A DNA stretch of 64,000 bases from Piliocolobus tephrosceles. Lineage: Eukaryota; Chordata; Mammalia; Primates; Cercopithecidae. The stretch spans positions 194,563,046 through 194,627,045 of the forward strand of contig NC_045434.1 in NCBI RefSeq assembly GCF_002776525.5, in the 5' to 3' direction. Made by a program: the position numbers and the translations under genes. Of the stretch, positions 1-13,064 are shown piece by piece (the first letter of the stretch is position 1; every line of letters starts with the position of its first letter). Under the pieces are notes generated by a model. It was not told where the DNA came from, did no database searches, and saw nothing but the letters and a program-made list of their open reading frames with translations.

Positions 1-130
1 TCGGAGTGCAGTGGCACAATCTCGACTCACTACAACCTCCGCCTCCTGGGTTTGAGTGATTCTCCTGTCTCAGCCTCCCAAGTAGCTGGGATTACAGGTG
101 CATGCCACCATGCCCAGCTACTTTTTGTAT
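1..130 (-). mobile_element. Alu fragment, antisense, cut by the window edge
   Basis: Reverse-strand Alu left-arm sequence (gtgcagtggc, gtagctgggattacaggtg) that stops where the T-rich tail of the next Alu begins. Confidence 0.85.
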
Positions 131-453
131 TTTTTTTGTTGTTGTTGTTATTTGTTTGTTTGTATATTTTTGAGATGGAGTTTCACTCTTGTCGCCAAGG
201 CTGGAATGCAATGGTGAGATCTCGGCTCACTGCAACCTCTGACTCCCAGATTCAAGCTATTCTCCTGACTCAGCCTTCCAAGTAGCTGGAATTACTGGCA
301 CGTGCTATCACGCCCAGCTAATTTTTGTGTTTTTAGTAGAGACAGAGTTTCACCATGTTGGCCAGGCTTGTCTCAAACTCCTGACTTCAAGTGATCTGCC
401 AGCCTCAGCCTCCCAAAGTGCTGGGATTACAGGCATGAGCCACCACACCCAGC
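131..453 (-). mobile_element. Alu, antisense
   Basis: Full dimer from a (GTT)n/(GTTT)n-rich tail through gagatggagtttcactcttg to accacacccagcc. Confidence 0.88.
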
Positions 454-2655
454 CATTTCCTTCTTGTCAGGATGTAAGCAGTATACTTGCTCCTGTTAGA
501 TGTAGAGCCTTTTATTTGTGTTCCATATACTATCTATTTTTACCTTACCCAAGGACTTGGGTACTGTAGTTTTCTTGCCACCACTTGTATGTCATCACAG
601 TCTTCTCTTTTTATCCTTCCTGTCAGTAAAGAAACATCTTGCCATTTTAAAACATAAACACTGCTCCCCCTGCACCCCCACCCTTGGCTCCACATCTCCT
701 ACTAGTTATGGACACGTAAGTGACATATCAGCATTTCTGAAAGAGTTGCCCTCACTTGCTTTTTCACCTCCTATTCACTTTTCCAGCTTCTCAAATTTAG
801 CTTCTATCATCACTCTTCCAATGAAACTGCTGTCGTCAAGGCCATTAGTTGTTTTCATGTTGCAAATTCTAGAATACATTTCTCCTCCATTCTCCCTCTC
901 ATTACTTTTCCTCCCACCTTTCTCCTTTGATGGGCCTCAGCCTTCTTTGGTGGGCCTCAGGCCTTAGTTCTAGGCTACCATCTTTCCTCTTTCTGGATTC
1001 TCCCATTACATTACTTTAAATATCTTATACATGGTTAATGAATTCCATATTGATATTTCCAGTCCGACTTCTCCCGTGATTTCATTTGTGTATCAAACTG
1101 CCTGTTTGACATCTTTACTGGAAGGAAAATCATACCTAAGATGTTCAAAAAAGAACTTTCAATTCCTTTAGCCCCTATGACATACACTCTTCTCCCAAAC
1201 TTGCACATCTTAGGAAGTGATACCACTCTCCCTCTAGTTGCTCAAACTAAAAACCTAGGAATCATCTTGTATTCCCCGTTTTCCTCATTCTCTACATCAA
1301 ATCCATCAGAATGTCCTGTTCGTTTTACCTTCAGAATATATTTCAAAGTCTTTGCCTCATCCCCACTGTTGCTATTCTAGTCCAAGCCAGCGTATTACTT
1401 ACTTGATTCTCCTATAGTATAGTAGGATATTATACCTTGACTCTTTATAATTGTTTTGTGGTTCCCAAGTACTGCCAAGATCAAGGCTCATTCATTCTCT
1501 AGAGAAGTGAAAATTGACCTCAGTCTCCTAGGATGTTGTTGATCCCTTCCAGAATTAAATTAAATGGGAGGAAGATAAGGATTTGGGTTTTTTAATGTGT
1601 GTGTCAACTGAGGAAGAACCATTGTGTAGAATTCAAATAAACTTACCTTACATTCTTTGCAATGGATTGTCAGAACTTTAGATCTAATTGACATTTCCTT
1701 CTTTTTTGTCAAAATGATTAGAGATGAATGTGATCTCCAATAATTATTTTTAAATACCTCAAACAATAGCACTGGACAAGCTCTTCTGTAGTAAACTCAC
1801 AGGTGTTCATTTGTCTTACTCTTGAGCATTTGAGTTGGCCCCTCATCTGCTTTTGATCAGGGTTCTCTTTTTGGATCAGGCACTCTTCCAGGGAACCTAA
1901 TTAGACATAAAGTTAATTGGTTCGTTTTTAATCAGATATTTACAGTGTTCATACCAGAAGTAGTAATCATGAGAGTCAAGCCTTCATAGCAGCTATTCCA
2001 GATGAAGTCATGGGGGTCAAGAGGACAATAGCTGGAAAAGTCTTTGAGAGTTTGTCAGAGCATCACAGCAATTCCTCACATCTGTCTCTGGTTTGCCAAA
2101 ATCAAAGCCTTCACTACAAAACAGAAAAAATAGTAGTATAGAAATATACTTGCATCTACTCTGCTGTTGATTATGCACAGCAGTAGCAGTGGTTTTAAAA
2201 TAAGATTGGATGCTTCCCCTAAATCTTTTCCTGAAAGTCATTCTTAAGGCTTTTACTCAATATAGTAAGCACTCAAAGAACAAATAAGCTGAAGTAGAAT
2301 AATGTGGTTTTCTAGACATAGAGCTTGCTTTTTAAGTTTGCCTATCAGCATAGCTGAGAGCTTAGGAGGTTGCTTCATCTATTATTTTAGATCAGTAATG
2401 GGTAAAGGTAGAGATCTCTACCAACCTTCAGCTCTTTTCCATACCCCACCCTTCTTTTTTTACTGCCTCTGGAAGTCTATAACAGGTGTATAAACAAAAA
2501 AGTGAGATATTTTCTACAACATAGTCTTTCTATCTGGTGTCCAAGCTGTATTCTATTAATTAGTTTGAAAGACTATACAGTGAGATGTGCAGTTTTCCCA
2601 TTCCATTTTCGAAATGTTCTAACTTTTTAACCTGGTGATACTATCTTTCTTTCAG

Positions 2656-2722
2656 TTATGACATGCACCGATTACATCCCTCGCTCATCCAATGATTATA
2701 CCTCACAGATGTATTCTGCAAA
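2656..2722 (+). CDS. EYA3: EYA3 coding exon A (residues 53-75)
   Basis: The acceptor is tttctttcag and the donor gtaagt. The exon opens with the last 2 nt of codon 53 (an Ile if the previous exon ends in A), then reads MTCTDYIPRSSNDYTSQMYSA and ends with 2 nt of Lys75. It is Ser/Thr/Tyr-rich, like the N-terminal region of EYA3. The internal ATG at 2658 is a normal Met codon, not evidence of a start. Its 67-nt length is not a multiple of three, so skipping it alone would shift the frame. Confidence 0.95.
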
Positions 2723-5700
2723 GTAAGTTGAATAATTGTTTCCAAAATGCATATGCTTTTTCTGTAGATTCATTGCAAAATTTAATATTATTTTTCCTCT
2801 AAAATAATAGATATTTAAATTATTTTTACATCTCTTATTCTATCATCATTCCAATTTTTAATTCCCTCTAAATATATATCCTTTTTAAAAGTAGATAGTT
2901 GCCTGTAATGGATCATTTTACACAAAAGCTTACTCTAAAATGAGTAGGCACTGAACATGCAAAATAGTGTTAGTGATTAACCATATCATTGATTGACCTC
3001 TGGTCATTCTCTCTGTCCTGTACCTTGACATATGGCGTACAGATTAATAAAAACAAGACTGGATTTCTCAGTCCAATCTGTGTTCAGTGTGTTTTTTTTT
3101 TTTTTTTCGTTTTTTGAAGACAGAGTCTGGCTCTGTCATCCAGGCTGGAGTGCAGTGGCACCATCTTGGCTTACTGCAACCTCCACCTCCCGGGTTCAAG
3201 TGATTCTCCTGCCTCAGCCTCCTGAATAGCTGGAACTATCGGCATGCCACCATGCCCAGCTAATTTTTGTATTTTTTAGTAGAGATGGGGTTTCACCATG
3301 TTGGCCAGGCTGTTTTCAAACGGCTGACCTCAGGTGATCTGCCTACCTACCAAAGTGCTGGGATTACAGGCATGAGCCACCACACCTGGCCTGTGTTCAG
3401 TTTCTTGATTGAGGAATGTCCTCAGAGTAGAACTGGGCTTGAAGTTAGATAGGTTTGGTGGGAAAGTCACTAAGAGGTTATGTTTTGGGCCTTCATGGGG
3501 TAATATCAGCATTAATATCAGCCAAGTTACTCATCTCCAAGGTGGGTAGGTGCAGAACAGTGTGTATACCAAGCTACCTATTGTGCATAATAAAGAGTGG
3601 ACCTATGCATACAAAGACACATACAAGTGCATTTATTAAGCCAGGATATATTCTTACGTGCTTACAGCTGCTGGATACATAAAGAAACTGGTAACAAAAG
3701 CAAGAGATACTTTATGGGGCTGTTATAAAAAGGAAACTGTCTTTCTTTTCCCTGGTTATATCCATTTTTACCTTTTGAATTTTGCATTAGTTAAAAAATA
3801 AAAAGTCAACCCAATGAGTTCTTCTAATTTTAATCTGGTATTAACACTAATGGTGTGCTTGGGCTAATCATTTTCATGTGACTTTCTCCTGTGAAATGAC
3901 TGAACCTATTCTCTGAGATTATTATGAAGAAATTAGATACTAAATGTGAAAACACATTTGAGCTTTGGGCTACAAAGACTCTGCATGAAAAAGGGCATTA
4001 TGGTCTTTACCATATCTGGAGATTAATCCATTTAAGGTCACTAAGATTTAAATCATTCCCATGAGACCTGAGTAACAACTCTAACCTGAGCTATTTCCTG
4101 GACTCAGATCTGGCTAAGAAGAATAGACATTTTTAAATTCAGTTTTTTAGAATCTACTGAAACGTGGATATGTTGCAGATTCCAAATTCATTTATTCATT
4201 CAGAAAGTATTTGCATACCTGCTACATTCAGAATACCTTATTAGCTATACCATCTATCTTAATTCAGACCTCTTTATTACTTATCTGAACTATTTTTTTA
4301 GCTGGATCTCTATTTCCAGTTTCTCCTCCCTTTCTAAACAATTTTACAAAACATTGTCAAAATAATCTTTATTAAAGAACAGCTCTGATCTTGTCACTCT
4401 TTGCTCAATAATTTCAGTGGCTCTCAGTTTCAGATTTGCCTTTTAGCCTAGCATTCAAGGTCTTTGCTTCCTTTCTCTCACTACTTCTCTTAATATACTT
4501 CCCTCAGTTATCTATGCTCTTTGCAGGCTGAAGCCCTTGCTTTCCTTCCTCTGTTCCCTGGCAGGACTTTTTTCTTATCCTAGAATCCTAGAACACCCTT
4601 TCTCTCCCAATTCTGTACCTCTTATCTACTCAGCTATTATATGACTTCTTTATGGCCTTTCTTCATTTTCCTCTTCCCCTAAAGGTGAAAAAAAATTTCC
4701 CCTTTAAAACACCCCCTGCCGCCCCCGCCATATTTTATTATGCTTCCATGGTACAAATAGCATTTTCTTTTTTATGTTATATATACAGTGTAACTCACCA
4801 CATGAAATAATTGGTATCAGTGCAATATCATGGATGAAATGGTCATTATCTGCTAGCTACTGTAAAGTCCCAGGAGTTTCACTGCTGAAATCTCTAGCTA
4901 TCGCTGATCGGTGGCACCAACTAGTAGCAGTATGCCCTGACTTAAATATCATTGAGGAGATTGAGTCCTGTCTGGAACTTCCCAGACTTTGTTACTTACC
5001 TGGGTTCTGTTTTGTAGGCTTGATTTAAGGATACTGGAACCCATCTCTACTTCCGTTTTTTTGGTGTGTTTGCTTGCCTTTTCTCCACCAGCCTCACCCT
5101 CTTTTCCAGTCTTACTTTCCCTCTCAGAACTTTAGTTTGGTTCAAGGAGCAGAGTGGAGAATGAGAACCAATTGCCAATCTTGTTCTATCTAGTTTTCTA
5201 TTATATTAGGATTTTATTCTAGATGTAGGCTAATGGCATGAACAAGTTTAATCCATCCTTTTGTCTCACATAGGGCCATGATTGTAGCACACTAGAAATA
5301 TTTGTAGGATAATTGGAACTTGGAGGGATGTTTGAAACTTAAATTTTTCATAAAATTGTTCCTTGGGTTGATGATAGTAGAACCTGGAAAGGAGGAAAGG
5401 CTTCTACTTTCTGATCATAAGAGCCATTTTAGGCCGGGCACAATGGCTCACCCCTGTAATCCCAGCACCTTGGGAGACCGAGGCGGGTGGATCACTTGAG
5501 GTCAAGAGTTCGAGACCAGCCTGGCCTACAAGGATGAAACCCCATCTCTACTAAAAATACAAAAATTATCCAGATGTGGCGGTAGGTGCCTGTAATCAAT
5601 CCCAGGTACTTGGGAGGCTGAGACAGAAGAATTGCTTGAACTGGGGAGGCGGAGGCTACAATTAGCCAAGATCATGCCACTGCACTGATCATGGCTGCAC

Positions 5701-8700
5701 TGATCATGCCCAGCCTGGGCAACAGAGCAAGACTGTCTCAAAAATAAAAAATTTTTAAAAAGAGCCATTTTATGTGGAAGATTAGTCTCCTTGTTGCAGA
5801 TTCTTTGCCGTTAGTGGTGGTAGCTATTTTATCTATTTTTCATTACTAAAGTAAATCACACAAAAGTTTTTGTTTTCTTGAAATTTTCTAGACCTTATGC
5901 ACATATTCTCTCAGTTCCTGTTTCGGAAACTGCTTACCCTGGGCAGACTCAATACCAGACACTGCAGCAGACTCAACCCTATGCTGTCTACCCTCAGGCA
6001 ACCCAAACATATGGACTACCTCCTTTTGGTAAGGCACTCTATTGTAAACAATTTCTAAGAATGTTGATTTTATTCCCCAGAAACTTTGATCAGCCATGCA
6101 TCATTCTTTACAGAGCACTTAGTTACATATGTGGTTGGGTATGCAACTTTGCAACAGTATGTTTGATGTATGTAATAAAAAAATCGTAGTTTTTTAGTAC
6201 TCATTTAGCTATTTTGTATGTTCTAAGTCTTGACCCTGAAGTTTGGAATCTTTAAGTGTTTGGTAAATTCTTTGAGGATTTGCTATTGATTTAACTTACT
6301 TTATATACAATATAATATGGTACTATCATTAGGAAAGCATAATAAATATATTTCGAGGTGGCCAATTTCTTGCTAAAACCAGGTAGTCTGAATATGTATC
6401 ATAGTTTGCTCTGTGGGGTTTTTTGTTTGTTTGTTTGTTTTTGTGTGTGTTTTTTTTTTTTTTTTTTTTTTGGCCAATTTCTCCCTCTCCTTTCTCCCCT
6501 AACCCCACCTAAAACTGATCAGATATTGTTCTGCTGAACCAAAAAGTCATTTTAGAATGCCAGAAATCCCCAATTTTCTTATAACTTTATGTGCCTAGGG
6601 AGTTATTTTCATTGGTTTTAGGTGTCTTGGACATGAACTATAAATTAAAATGATTTATCAGACGTCCCTTTAAGGTTCTTTGGGTGCTTAATATCTGTGC
6701 TTATTTTTCTGTGTGTGTAAATGCAGTGTGCTTCATTGTTCCTTCCCTGCTTTCCTGAAATGGGTGTCAGAAAATTAAAAGAATACTGTATTATTTAAAA
6801 ATATGTAATATGTAACAAAATTATATTTCTGTAGACTTTATTCAATCAAGCTATGAATTAGAAAAGTTTTCCAGACAGATCACCACACAGATTCTGGATG
6901 TATTAATGTACCTGCTTCTAGTTTCCACATTCCTGTTTATCCTGAGCCGCTTGGCTACTCTTTTATGATATTGTCAGCCTTCTTACTTTTAGGCTTGTTA
7001 GAATTCTTTGGCTCCTGGTAACTGCTAGAAACAAGAATTGGGAGTTATGTTTAATAATAGTGGGGTTGATAACTTCATGTGAGATGGAAAACAAATTCTC
7101 TTGTTTCCTCATTTGTACATCCATATTTCCATGCCTGTTAGTACCAGCCAGCGTACTCAGATCTTGTATTTATGATATGATTAACCAGCCAACACTGAAT
7201 GGACCTTTTGAAAGGAGACCCTTCTGTGAATATGTTTGTGTTGATTTCTTTTTGGTTATTTAAAGCTGATTTTTCAACAGTTGACTAATAATAGGGTAGC
7301 AATTATAATTATTTTCACATAGATTTTTAAATCTTCTGTTTTGATTTGAATTACTAGCAAGCCCAAGCTGTTTACAACAGTTGGTCATTCCTGCTGTTCA
7401 ATATGAAATACAACTCCTGTTATATCTCTGAGCATGATTTATGGAATACCTAAGATAATTCTGTGTGCATATGGATCCTAGATATAATTAATTTTTTAAA
7501 TGATCACTGTATTTCCCTTAAATTATTATTATTTCGAGACAGAGTCTCGCTCTGTGCATTACCAAGCCTGCCTAATTTTTGTATTTTAGTAGAGACAAGG
7601 TTTCACCATGTTGGCCAACTGGTCTCGAACTCCTGGCCTCAAGTGATCTGCCCAGCTCGGCCTGCCAAAATGCTGGGATTACAGTCCTGAGCCACCATGC
7701 CCAGCCCGCTTTGGACAGGTCACTTGAGACCAGGAGTTCAAGACTAGCCTGGCCAACATGGTGAAACCCTGTCTCTGTTAAAAATATAAAAAAAAAATTA
7801 GCCGGGCATGGTGGTAGGCACCTGTAATTCCAGCTACTCAGGAGGCTGAGGCATGAGAATCACTCGAACCTGGGAGACAGAGGTTGCGGTGAGCCGAGAT
7901 GGCGCCACTGCACTCCAGCCTGGGTGACAGAACAAGACTGTCTCAAAAAAAAATAATAATAGTAATGATAATAATAATAATACATTAAAAAAGAAAAAAT
8001 TCTGTAAAGTAAATAGATCTCTGTTAAAACCTTGAAGGATACATGTTTATATTGTATGTTGGTAATATTGTTAATAACAGGCTCCTTTAATAATCTGGTT
8101 TTGTTTAATATTTGAGGGCAAGGAAGACTTGTGTTTCATAATTTCTTCTATCAGTAATTCAGAGAGAGATAATCATTAGCTTAAATTTGACTTTAAGTAA
8201 TGTATGAGACTTACTGGAGAGAGAATTTGGTTGGGGTAATGTGAATGATAGAGATGGCATATTCTCACAATTTACCAGAGAAATTATAAGAGAGGTTTGT
8301 AAAACTTAAAAGTGACTGTATTTTGAAAAGATGTTTTCTTGTGTTTTATCATGTGGCTTTTTTTGGTAATGTGTTAAATTAAGTAGGAGAAAACACTTGA
8401 TTTCTTTTTTTCGAAATCAAGATTTTGGTACGTCGTGTCATCTTAGTGCTGCCTGTTTTCATATTAGCTAATTTGTTTTATTTCAGATGCAAATAGGGCT
8501 TCAGAAAAATTCATTATAATAATATTACCTTATCTCTATTATTTACTATAACAAGCTGTGTGCTAAGAATAAGTATTTCACACTTTATAGTATTGTCTCA
8601 TTTAATCCTCAGAACAGTCCTAAGAGGTAAGTGCTAGCTTTATCCCTTTTTATAGGTGAGAAACTGAGAGTTAAATCATGTGCCGAAAGTTCATACAATT

Positions 8701-11700
8701 AGTAAATGCCTGGGATTATAATTGAACCCCGGTTTGTTTCATTCCAGAAATGCTCATAACTTTAGGTCTGTATCAAAAAGATGGTCTCAGAGTTGAGTTT
8801 GAAATTAAAAAGCTTCCTCCTCTTGAAGAAAGGAGAAAAGACTAGAAGAAATCTAAGAAGACTATATGATGAGTAATCTTTTAAAGTAAAGAAATACTGA
8901 TCATATTCTTTCCAGAGCTGTATACAAATGGGGTGGGATGGCAGAAAGGAGATTAGAAGTTTAACTTCTAGGAATCTGAAGGAGTATGTGTAAGGAAAAG
9001 GGTACTTGTTTAATGTTAGTGGGATTCAAAAAATATGCCTTTAGGTGCCAACTGTTCTGATTTCTTTTAAAAGAACTTTAATGTGAGTTGGAGGAGTGGG
9101 TGATATGCATTAAGAGCCTTAAGGATGTTCATTTCCCTCAGTAATTTCACTTCTGGGAATGTATCCTATGGAACTAGTTAGAGATACCCACAAAAATGTG
9201 CTGACCAACATATTCATTGAAGCATTATTTATAATGTGAAAAAATTGAAAACCTAAAAATTGAATATTAAGGTATGTGTTAAATTGTATATGACTACTGC
9301 ATAGCCATTATAAATCATATTCTTAAAAAATATTTAGGGTCTTGAGAAAACAGTATATTATTAATTGAAAAAAGCAGTATATAATAACAAAAACACAATG
9401 ATGTAATACAAGTTTAGTATTTTAAAAAATATGTGCATACCCAGGTATGGTAGTGCATGCCTATAGTTCCAGCTACTTGGGAGACTGAGGTAGGAGGATC
9501 GCTTGAGCCCAGCAGTTCTGGGCTACAGTGCACTATGCTGATTGGGTATCTGCACTAAGTTCAGCACCAGTGTGGTGACCTCCTGGGAGTGGGGGACCAC
9601 CAGGTTGCCTAAGGAAGGGTGAACTGGCCCAGGTTAGAAGCAGCAGGTTAAAACTCCAGTGCTGATCAGTGGTGGGATCATGCCTATGAATAGCCACTGC
9701 ACTCTGGTGTGGACAATATAGTGAGACCCTGCCTCTAAAAAAAAAAGAAAGAAAAAAAATTGTGCCTAAAGAATAATTGGAAGCAAAAAAAGTGGCTGTT
9801 TTTCCTACAGATGTTTCAAAAAATATACATATACTTTGTTTATAATCAGGAAAAGTACTTACATTAAATTACTTACTATTTATAATAGCTTATCCAAATG
9901 AGCTGCTGAATCAGCAAGCCAAAATGTCCTTTCATGTGCTTTTTCTAGCATTGGTGTATACTTTAGTTCCTCACCAGACTAATCTCTAAAGATCACTATA
10001 TGCGTTACTATAAATTGAACTGATGAGATTAGTTTGGATAGTGAGTAATCAATAGTGAAGTACTTGTGCTGAGAAACTTGGGTAGAGTTTGTGACAAGAC
10101 CCCACTCTGGGGGCAGCGGGAAAGCACTCAGAGACAGACTTGCTTTCCCATTGTTAACCTGACAGTTTCTCTACAGCAGGCTCTTGATACTTAAAAGTAC
10201 TTAAGAAAGTTGGTAGTTGTTGGCATAGAGCAGTGGACTGGGAGTCAGGTAATTAGGGTTTGGTTTCCTTGTTTGCTATGAGCAGTAGTGCTGTGGAGTC
10301 AAACCACTGGGTCATCATGCTGCCTATTATCTGGAATTCTGGGAGGGGTGCTTTTAGAGGAAGATGATTTGCGTGTCTGAAGAGCCAGGTGTACAGTGAT
10401 ACTGGAGGCACTGTCCATATTGTCTTTTATTCCTCATAAAATAATTGTATGTTAAACATCTACTTTGTGTTTCTGGCCAAAGATATTCACAACTAGCTAT
10501 CTCCTACTTATTTTGGACATTTGTGTTCTAATTTTTGATCTTATAAGAGGGAGACTGTCAAAACATTCTCAGTTGATACTATTGTTAATAATAAGGTATT
10601 ATTTTCATATAGTATAAAAATATGTTTATAAATCTAACCCCATAGGGTCAAAACCTATTTGGAAAAAGAAATCACAGTGATGACAATAAATCTGAAAGTT
10701 ATTGTGACATTGAAATAGCAATTTGTTTACCAAAAAGTGTGATACACAACCAGCAGGAATCATATCACTGATACTCACATTTTACATCATAAATGTTTAA
10801 AAAATGATATTCCCAAATATTTTTATTGTTGAAAATCAAACATAGCAAGAATCTTAATTATGGCTAATCTGGACAGGACATATTTAAATGATCATGAATT
10901 ATGATAGGGCAAATGCTTCTAATTCATGCTACCAATGTCAGTATTCCTCAGTCTCTTAAAATAAGTTATTTCATGTGATTAATAGATGAGAAAAAAATAT
11001 TACATTTTCTTTTTATGCATTAAGAGTTTGGGGCAAAGCCGGGCACAGTGACTCATGCCTATAATCCCAGCACTTTGGGAGGTCAAGTCAGGAGGATCAT
11101 TTAAGGCCAGGAGTTTGAAACCAGCCTAGGCAATATGACAAAACCTCGTCTCTGCAAAAATACAAAAAATAGCCAGGCGTTGTGTGCCTGTGGTCCCAGC
11201 TATTCGAGGGTTTGAGGCAGGAGGATCCCTTGATCCCAGGAGGTTAAGGCTGCAGTGAGCTGTGATTGTACCACTGTCCTACAGCCTGGGCAATAGAGCA
11301 AGACCCTGTCTCAAAAAACTTAAAAAGTGATTATCATATCCCACTATTGGTCTTTTTAAGACTTTCACATTTCTCTTTACTATTCCTAAATGTATTTATC
11401 AATAAATTGGACAAATCTGAGTTGCACTGAAGTATCTCAGTGCCCTGGTGAAGCAGAGGTTCTCATTCTCAAAGTATTATATTTTTGATTGCATATATCT
11501 GTTCATTGGCTATAAATTCAATCACTCCTAGTTTATCAGAGTAGGAGCAAATAAATGATATGAGTTAATGTTGAGTTTGAAGTCATGGCTAACCTTAGTA
11601 CTGATGTCATACATGGAATGTGTTTGGTTGATGAACCTTCTTAGACCTAATTATCAGCTTCAGCTACACTAACCCAGTAACCATAGCTATTCAGAACACA

Positions 11701-13031
11701 GTGAACAACCAGGCATTAAGATTTTTTGGGCCTGGCGTGGTGGCTCACGCCTGTAATCCCAACACTTTGGGAGGCCGAGGTGAGTGGATTACCTGAGGTC
11801 AGGAGTTCGAGACCAACCTGACCAACATAGTGAAACCCCATCTTTACTAAAAATACAAAATTAGCTGGGCATGGTGGTGCATACCTGTAATCCCAGATAC
11901 TAGGGAGGCTGAGGCAGGAGAGTTGCTTGAACCCAGGAGGAGGAGATTGCAGTAAGCTGAGATCATCATGCCACTGCAGTCTAGCCTGGGCAAAAAAAGT
12001 GAAACTCCATCTCAAAAAAAAGAAAACAAAAAAAAAAAAAGATTTTTTTTTTTTAAAAGTAGGCTTTTGTGTAGCCAAAATTATCACCAAAACCATGCAC
12101 TTGAGTGTTTCGCTCATAAAGAATATCCTTGGGCTGTCATGCAGATGCAAAGCTTTGTTTATGGTTGCCTAGTTTATTGCAAATTAAAAGGCAGATATAG
12201 CCAAGGAAGTCAAGAAGCGACAGACCACAGAGAAAAAACAGTGAAATTAGAACCTAAAAATCAGAACTATAATTAAGTTCTGTTTAGTACTAAACAATTG
12301 TCTTTATACATCACAATAGCCTCTGCGATATCTCTGTAATATATATAGCACAGCACAGTTTTTATTTTTGAAACAGTAACTGAGAAAATCTAAAGGTATG
12401 TGTGCTATTTCCTCCCTGCTAAGAAGGAAGGAAAGGATATAAATATATTTTAGAAAGATTGTCACTCAGGAGCATTATGATAAAAAGAAAGTAAAAATGA
12501 ACAGCTATGATGTTTGTCAGTATGAGATAGATTTATATGTTCTGACTTGGAAAGATGAATCTTGAGGTATTATGTGGAAAAGCAAATTATGTATACTGGG
12601 TATAAAACAGTCGTTGGCTGGCAGTGGCTCACACTTATAATCCCAACACTTTAAAAAGCCAAGGTGGAGGATTGCTTGAGGCCAGGGGTTCAAGACTGGC
12701 CTGGGCAACGTGGTGAGACCCACCTCTACAAAAAATTAGCCAAGTAAGGTGGCACACGCCCATAGTCTCAGCTACTCCTGTGGCTGAGGCAAGAGGATTG
12801 TTTGAGCCTAGGTGACAGAGGAAGACCCTGTCTCTTAACAACAGCAACAACAACAAAAAACCACAATCCCATTTTTGTTAAAAAAGAAGATTAGTGAATA
12901 CATAGAAGAAATCTGGACTGAATGTAGTGGCTTATGCCTATAATCCCAGCACTAAAGGAGGCTGGGGCAAAGGGATCGTGTGAGGCCTGGAGTTCAAGAC
13001 CAGCCTGGGCAACAGAGCAAAACCCTATCAT

Positions 13032-13064
<33 letters not shown>

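Larger units (their letters stand above)
1..2655 (+). other. EYA3: EYA3 intron upstream of exon A (3' part)
   Basis: It holds two antisense Alus (1-453). The stretch 460-1400 is pyrimidine-rich on the + strand, with no splice-bounded frame of recognisable protein; it looks like degraded ancient repeat but I could not assign a family. In 1400-2640 I see no gene or clear repeat. Confidence 0.85.
2723..5891 (+). other. EYA3: EYA3 intron A-B
   Basis: It holds an antisense Alu (3090-3390), L2-like sequence (4240-4690) and a sense Alu (5432-5759). In 2723-3077, 3402-4240 and 4690-5420 I see nothing that supports a gene. Confidence 0.85.

Noticed and set aside
518..967. 149-codon open frame on the + strand
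   Set aside because: No recognisable domain, low-complexity Ser/Pro/Phe composition, no splice or promoter support; a chance frame in pyrimidine-rich intron.
460..1400. Possible L2 or LTR relic
   Set aside because: Phrases resemble ancient repeats but I could not fix a family or ends.
4774..5028. 84-codon frame as an exon or gene
   Set aside because: No family similarity and no matching splice sites in the EYA3 frame.
5878..6189. 103-codon frame starting before exon B
   Set aside because: Only 5892-6028 matches EYA3; the frame runs through an acceptor and a good donor, so its ends are intron.
9440..9736. Functional SRP RNA gene
   Set aside because: Too many substitutions, an A-rich tail and no upstream 7SL promoter elements.
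11716..12150. 144-codon minus-strand frame
   Set aside because: Alu consensus translation.
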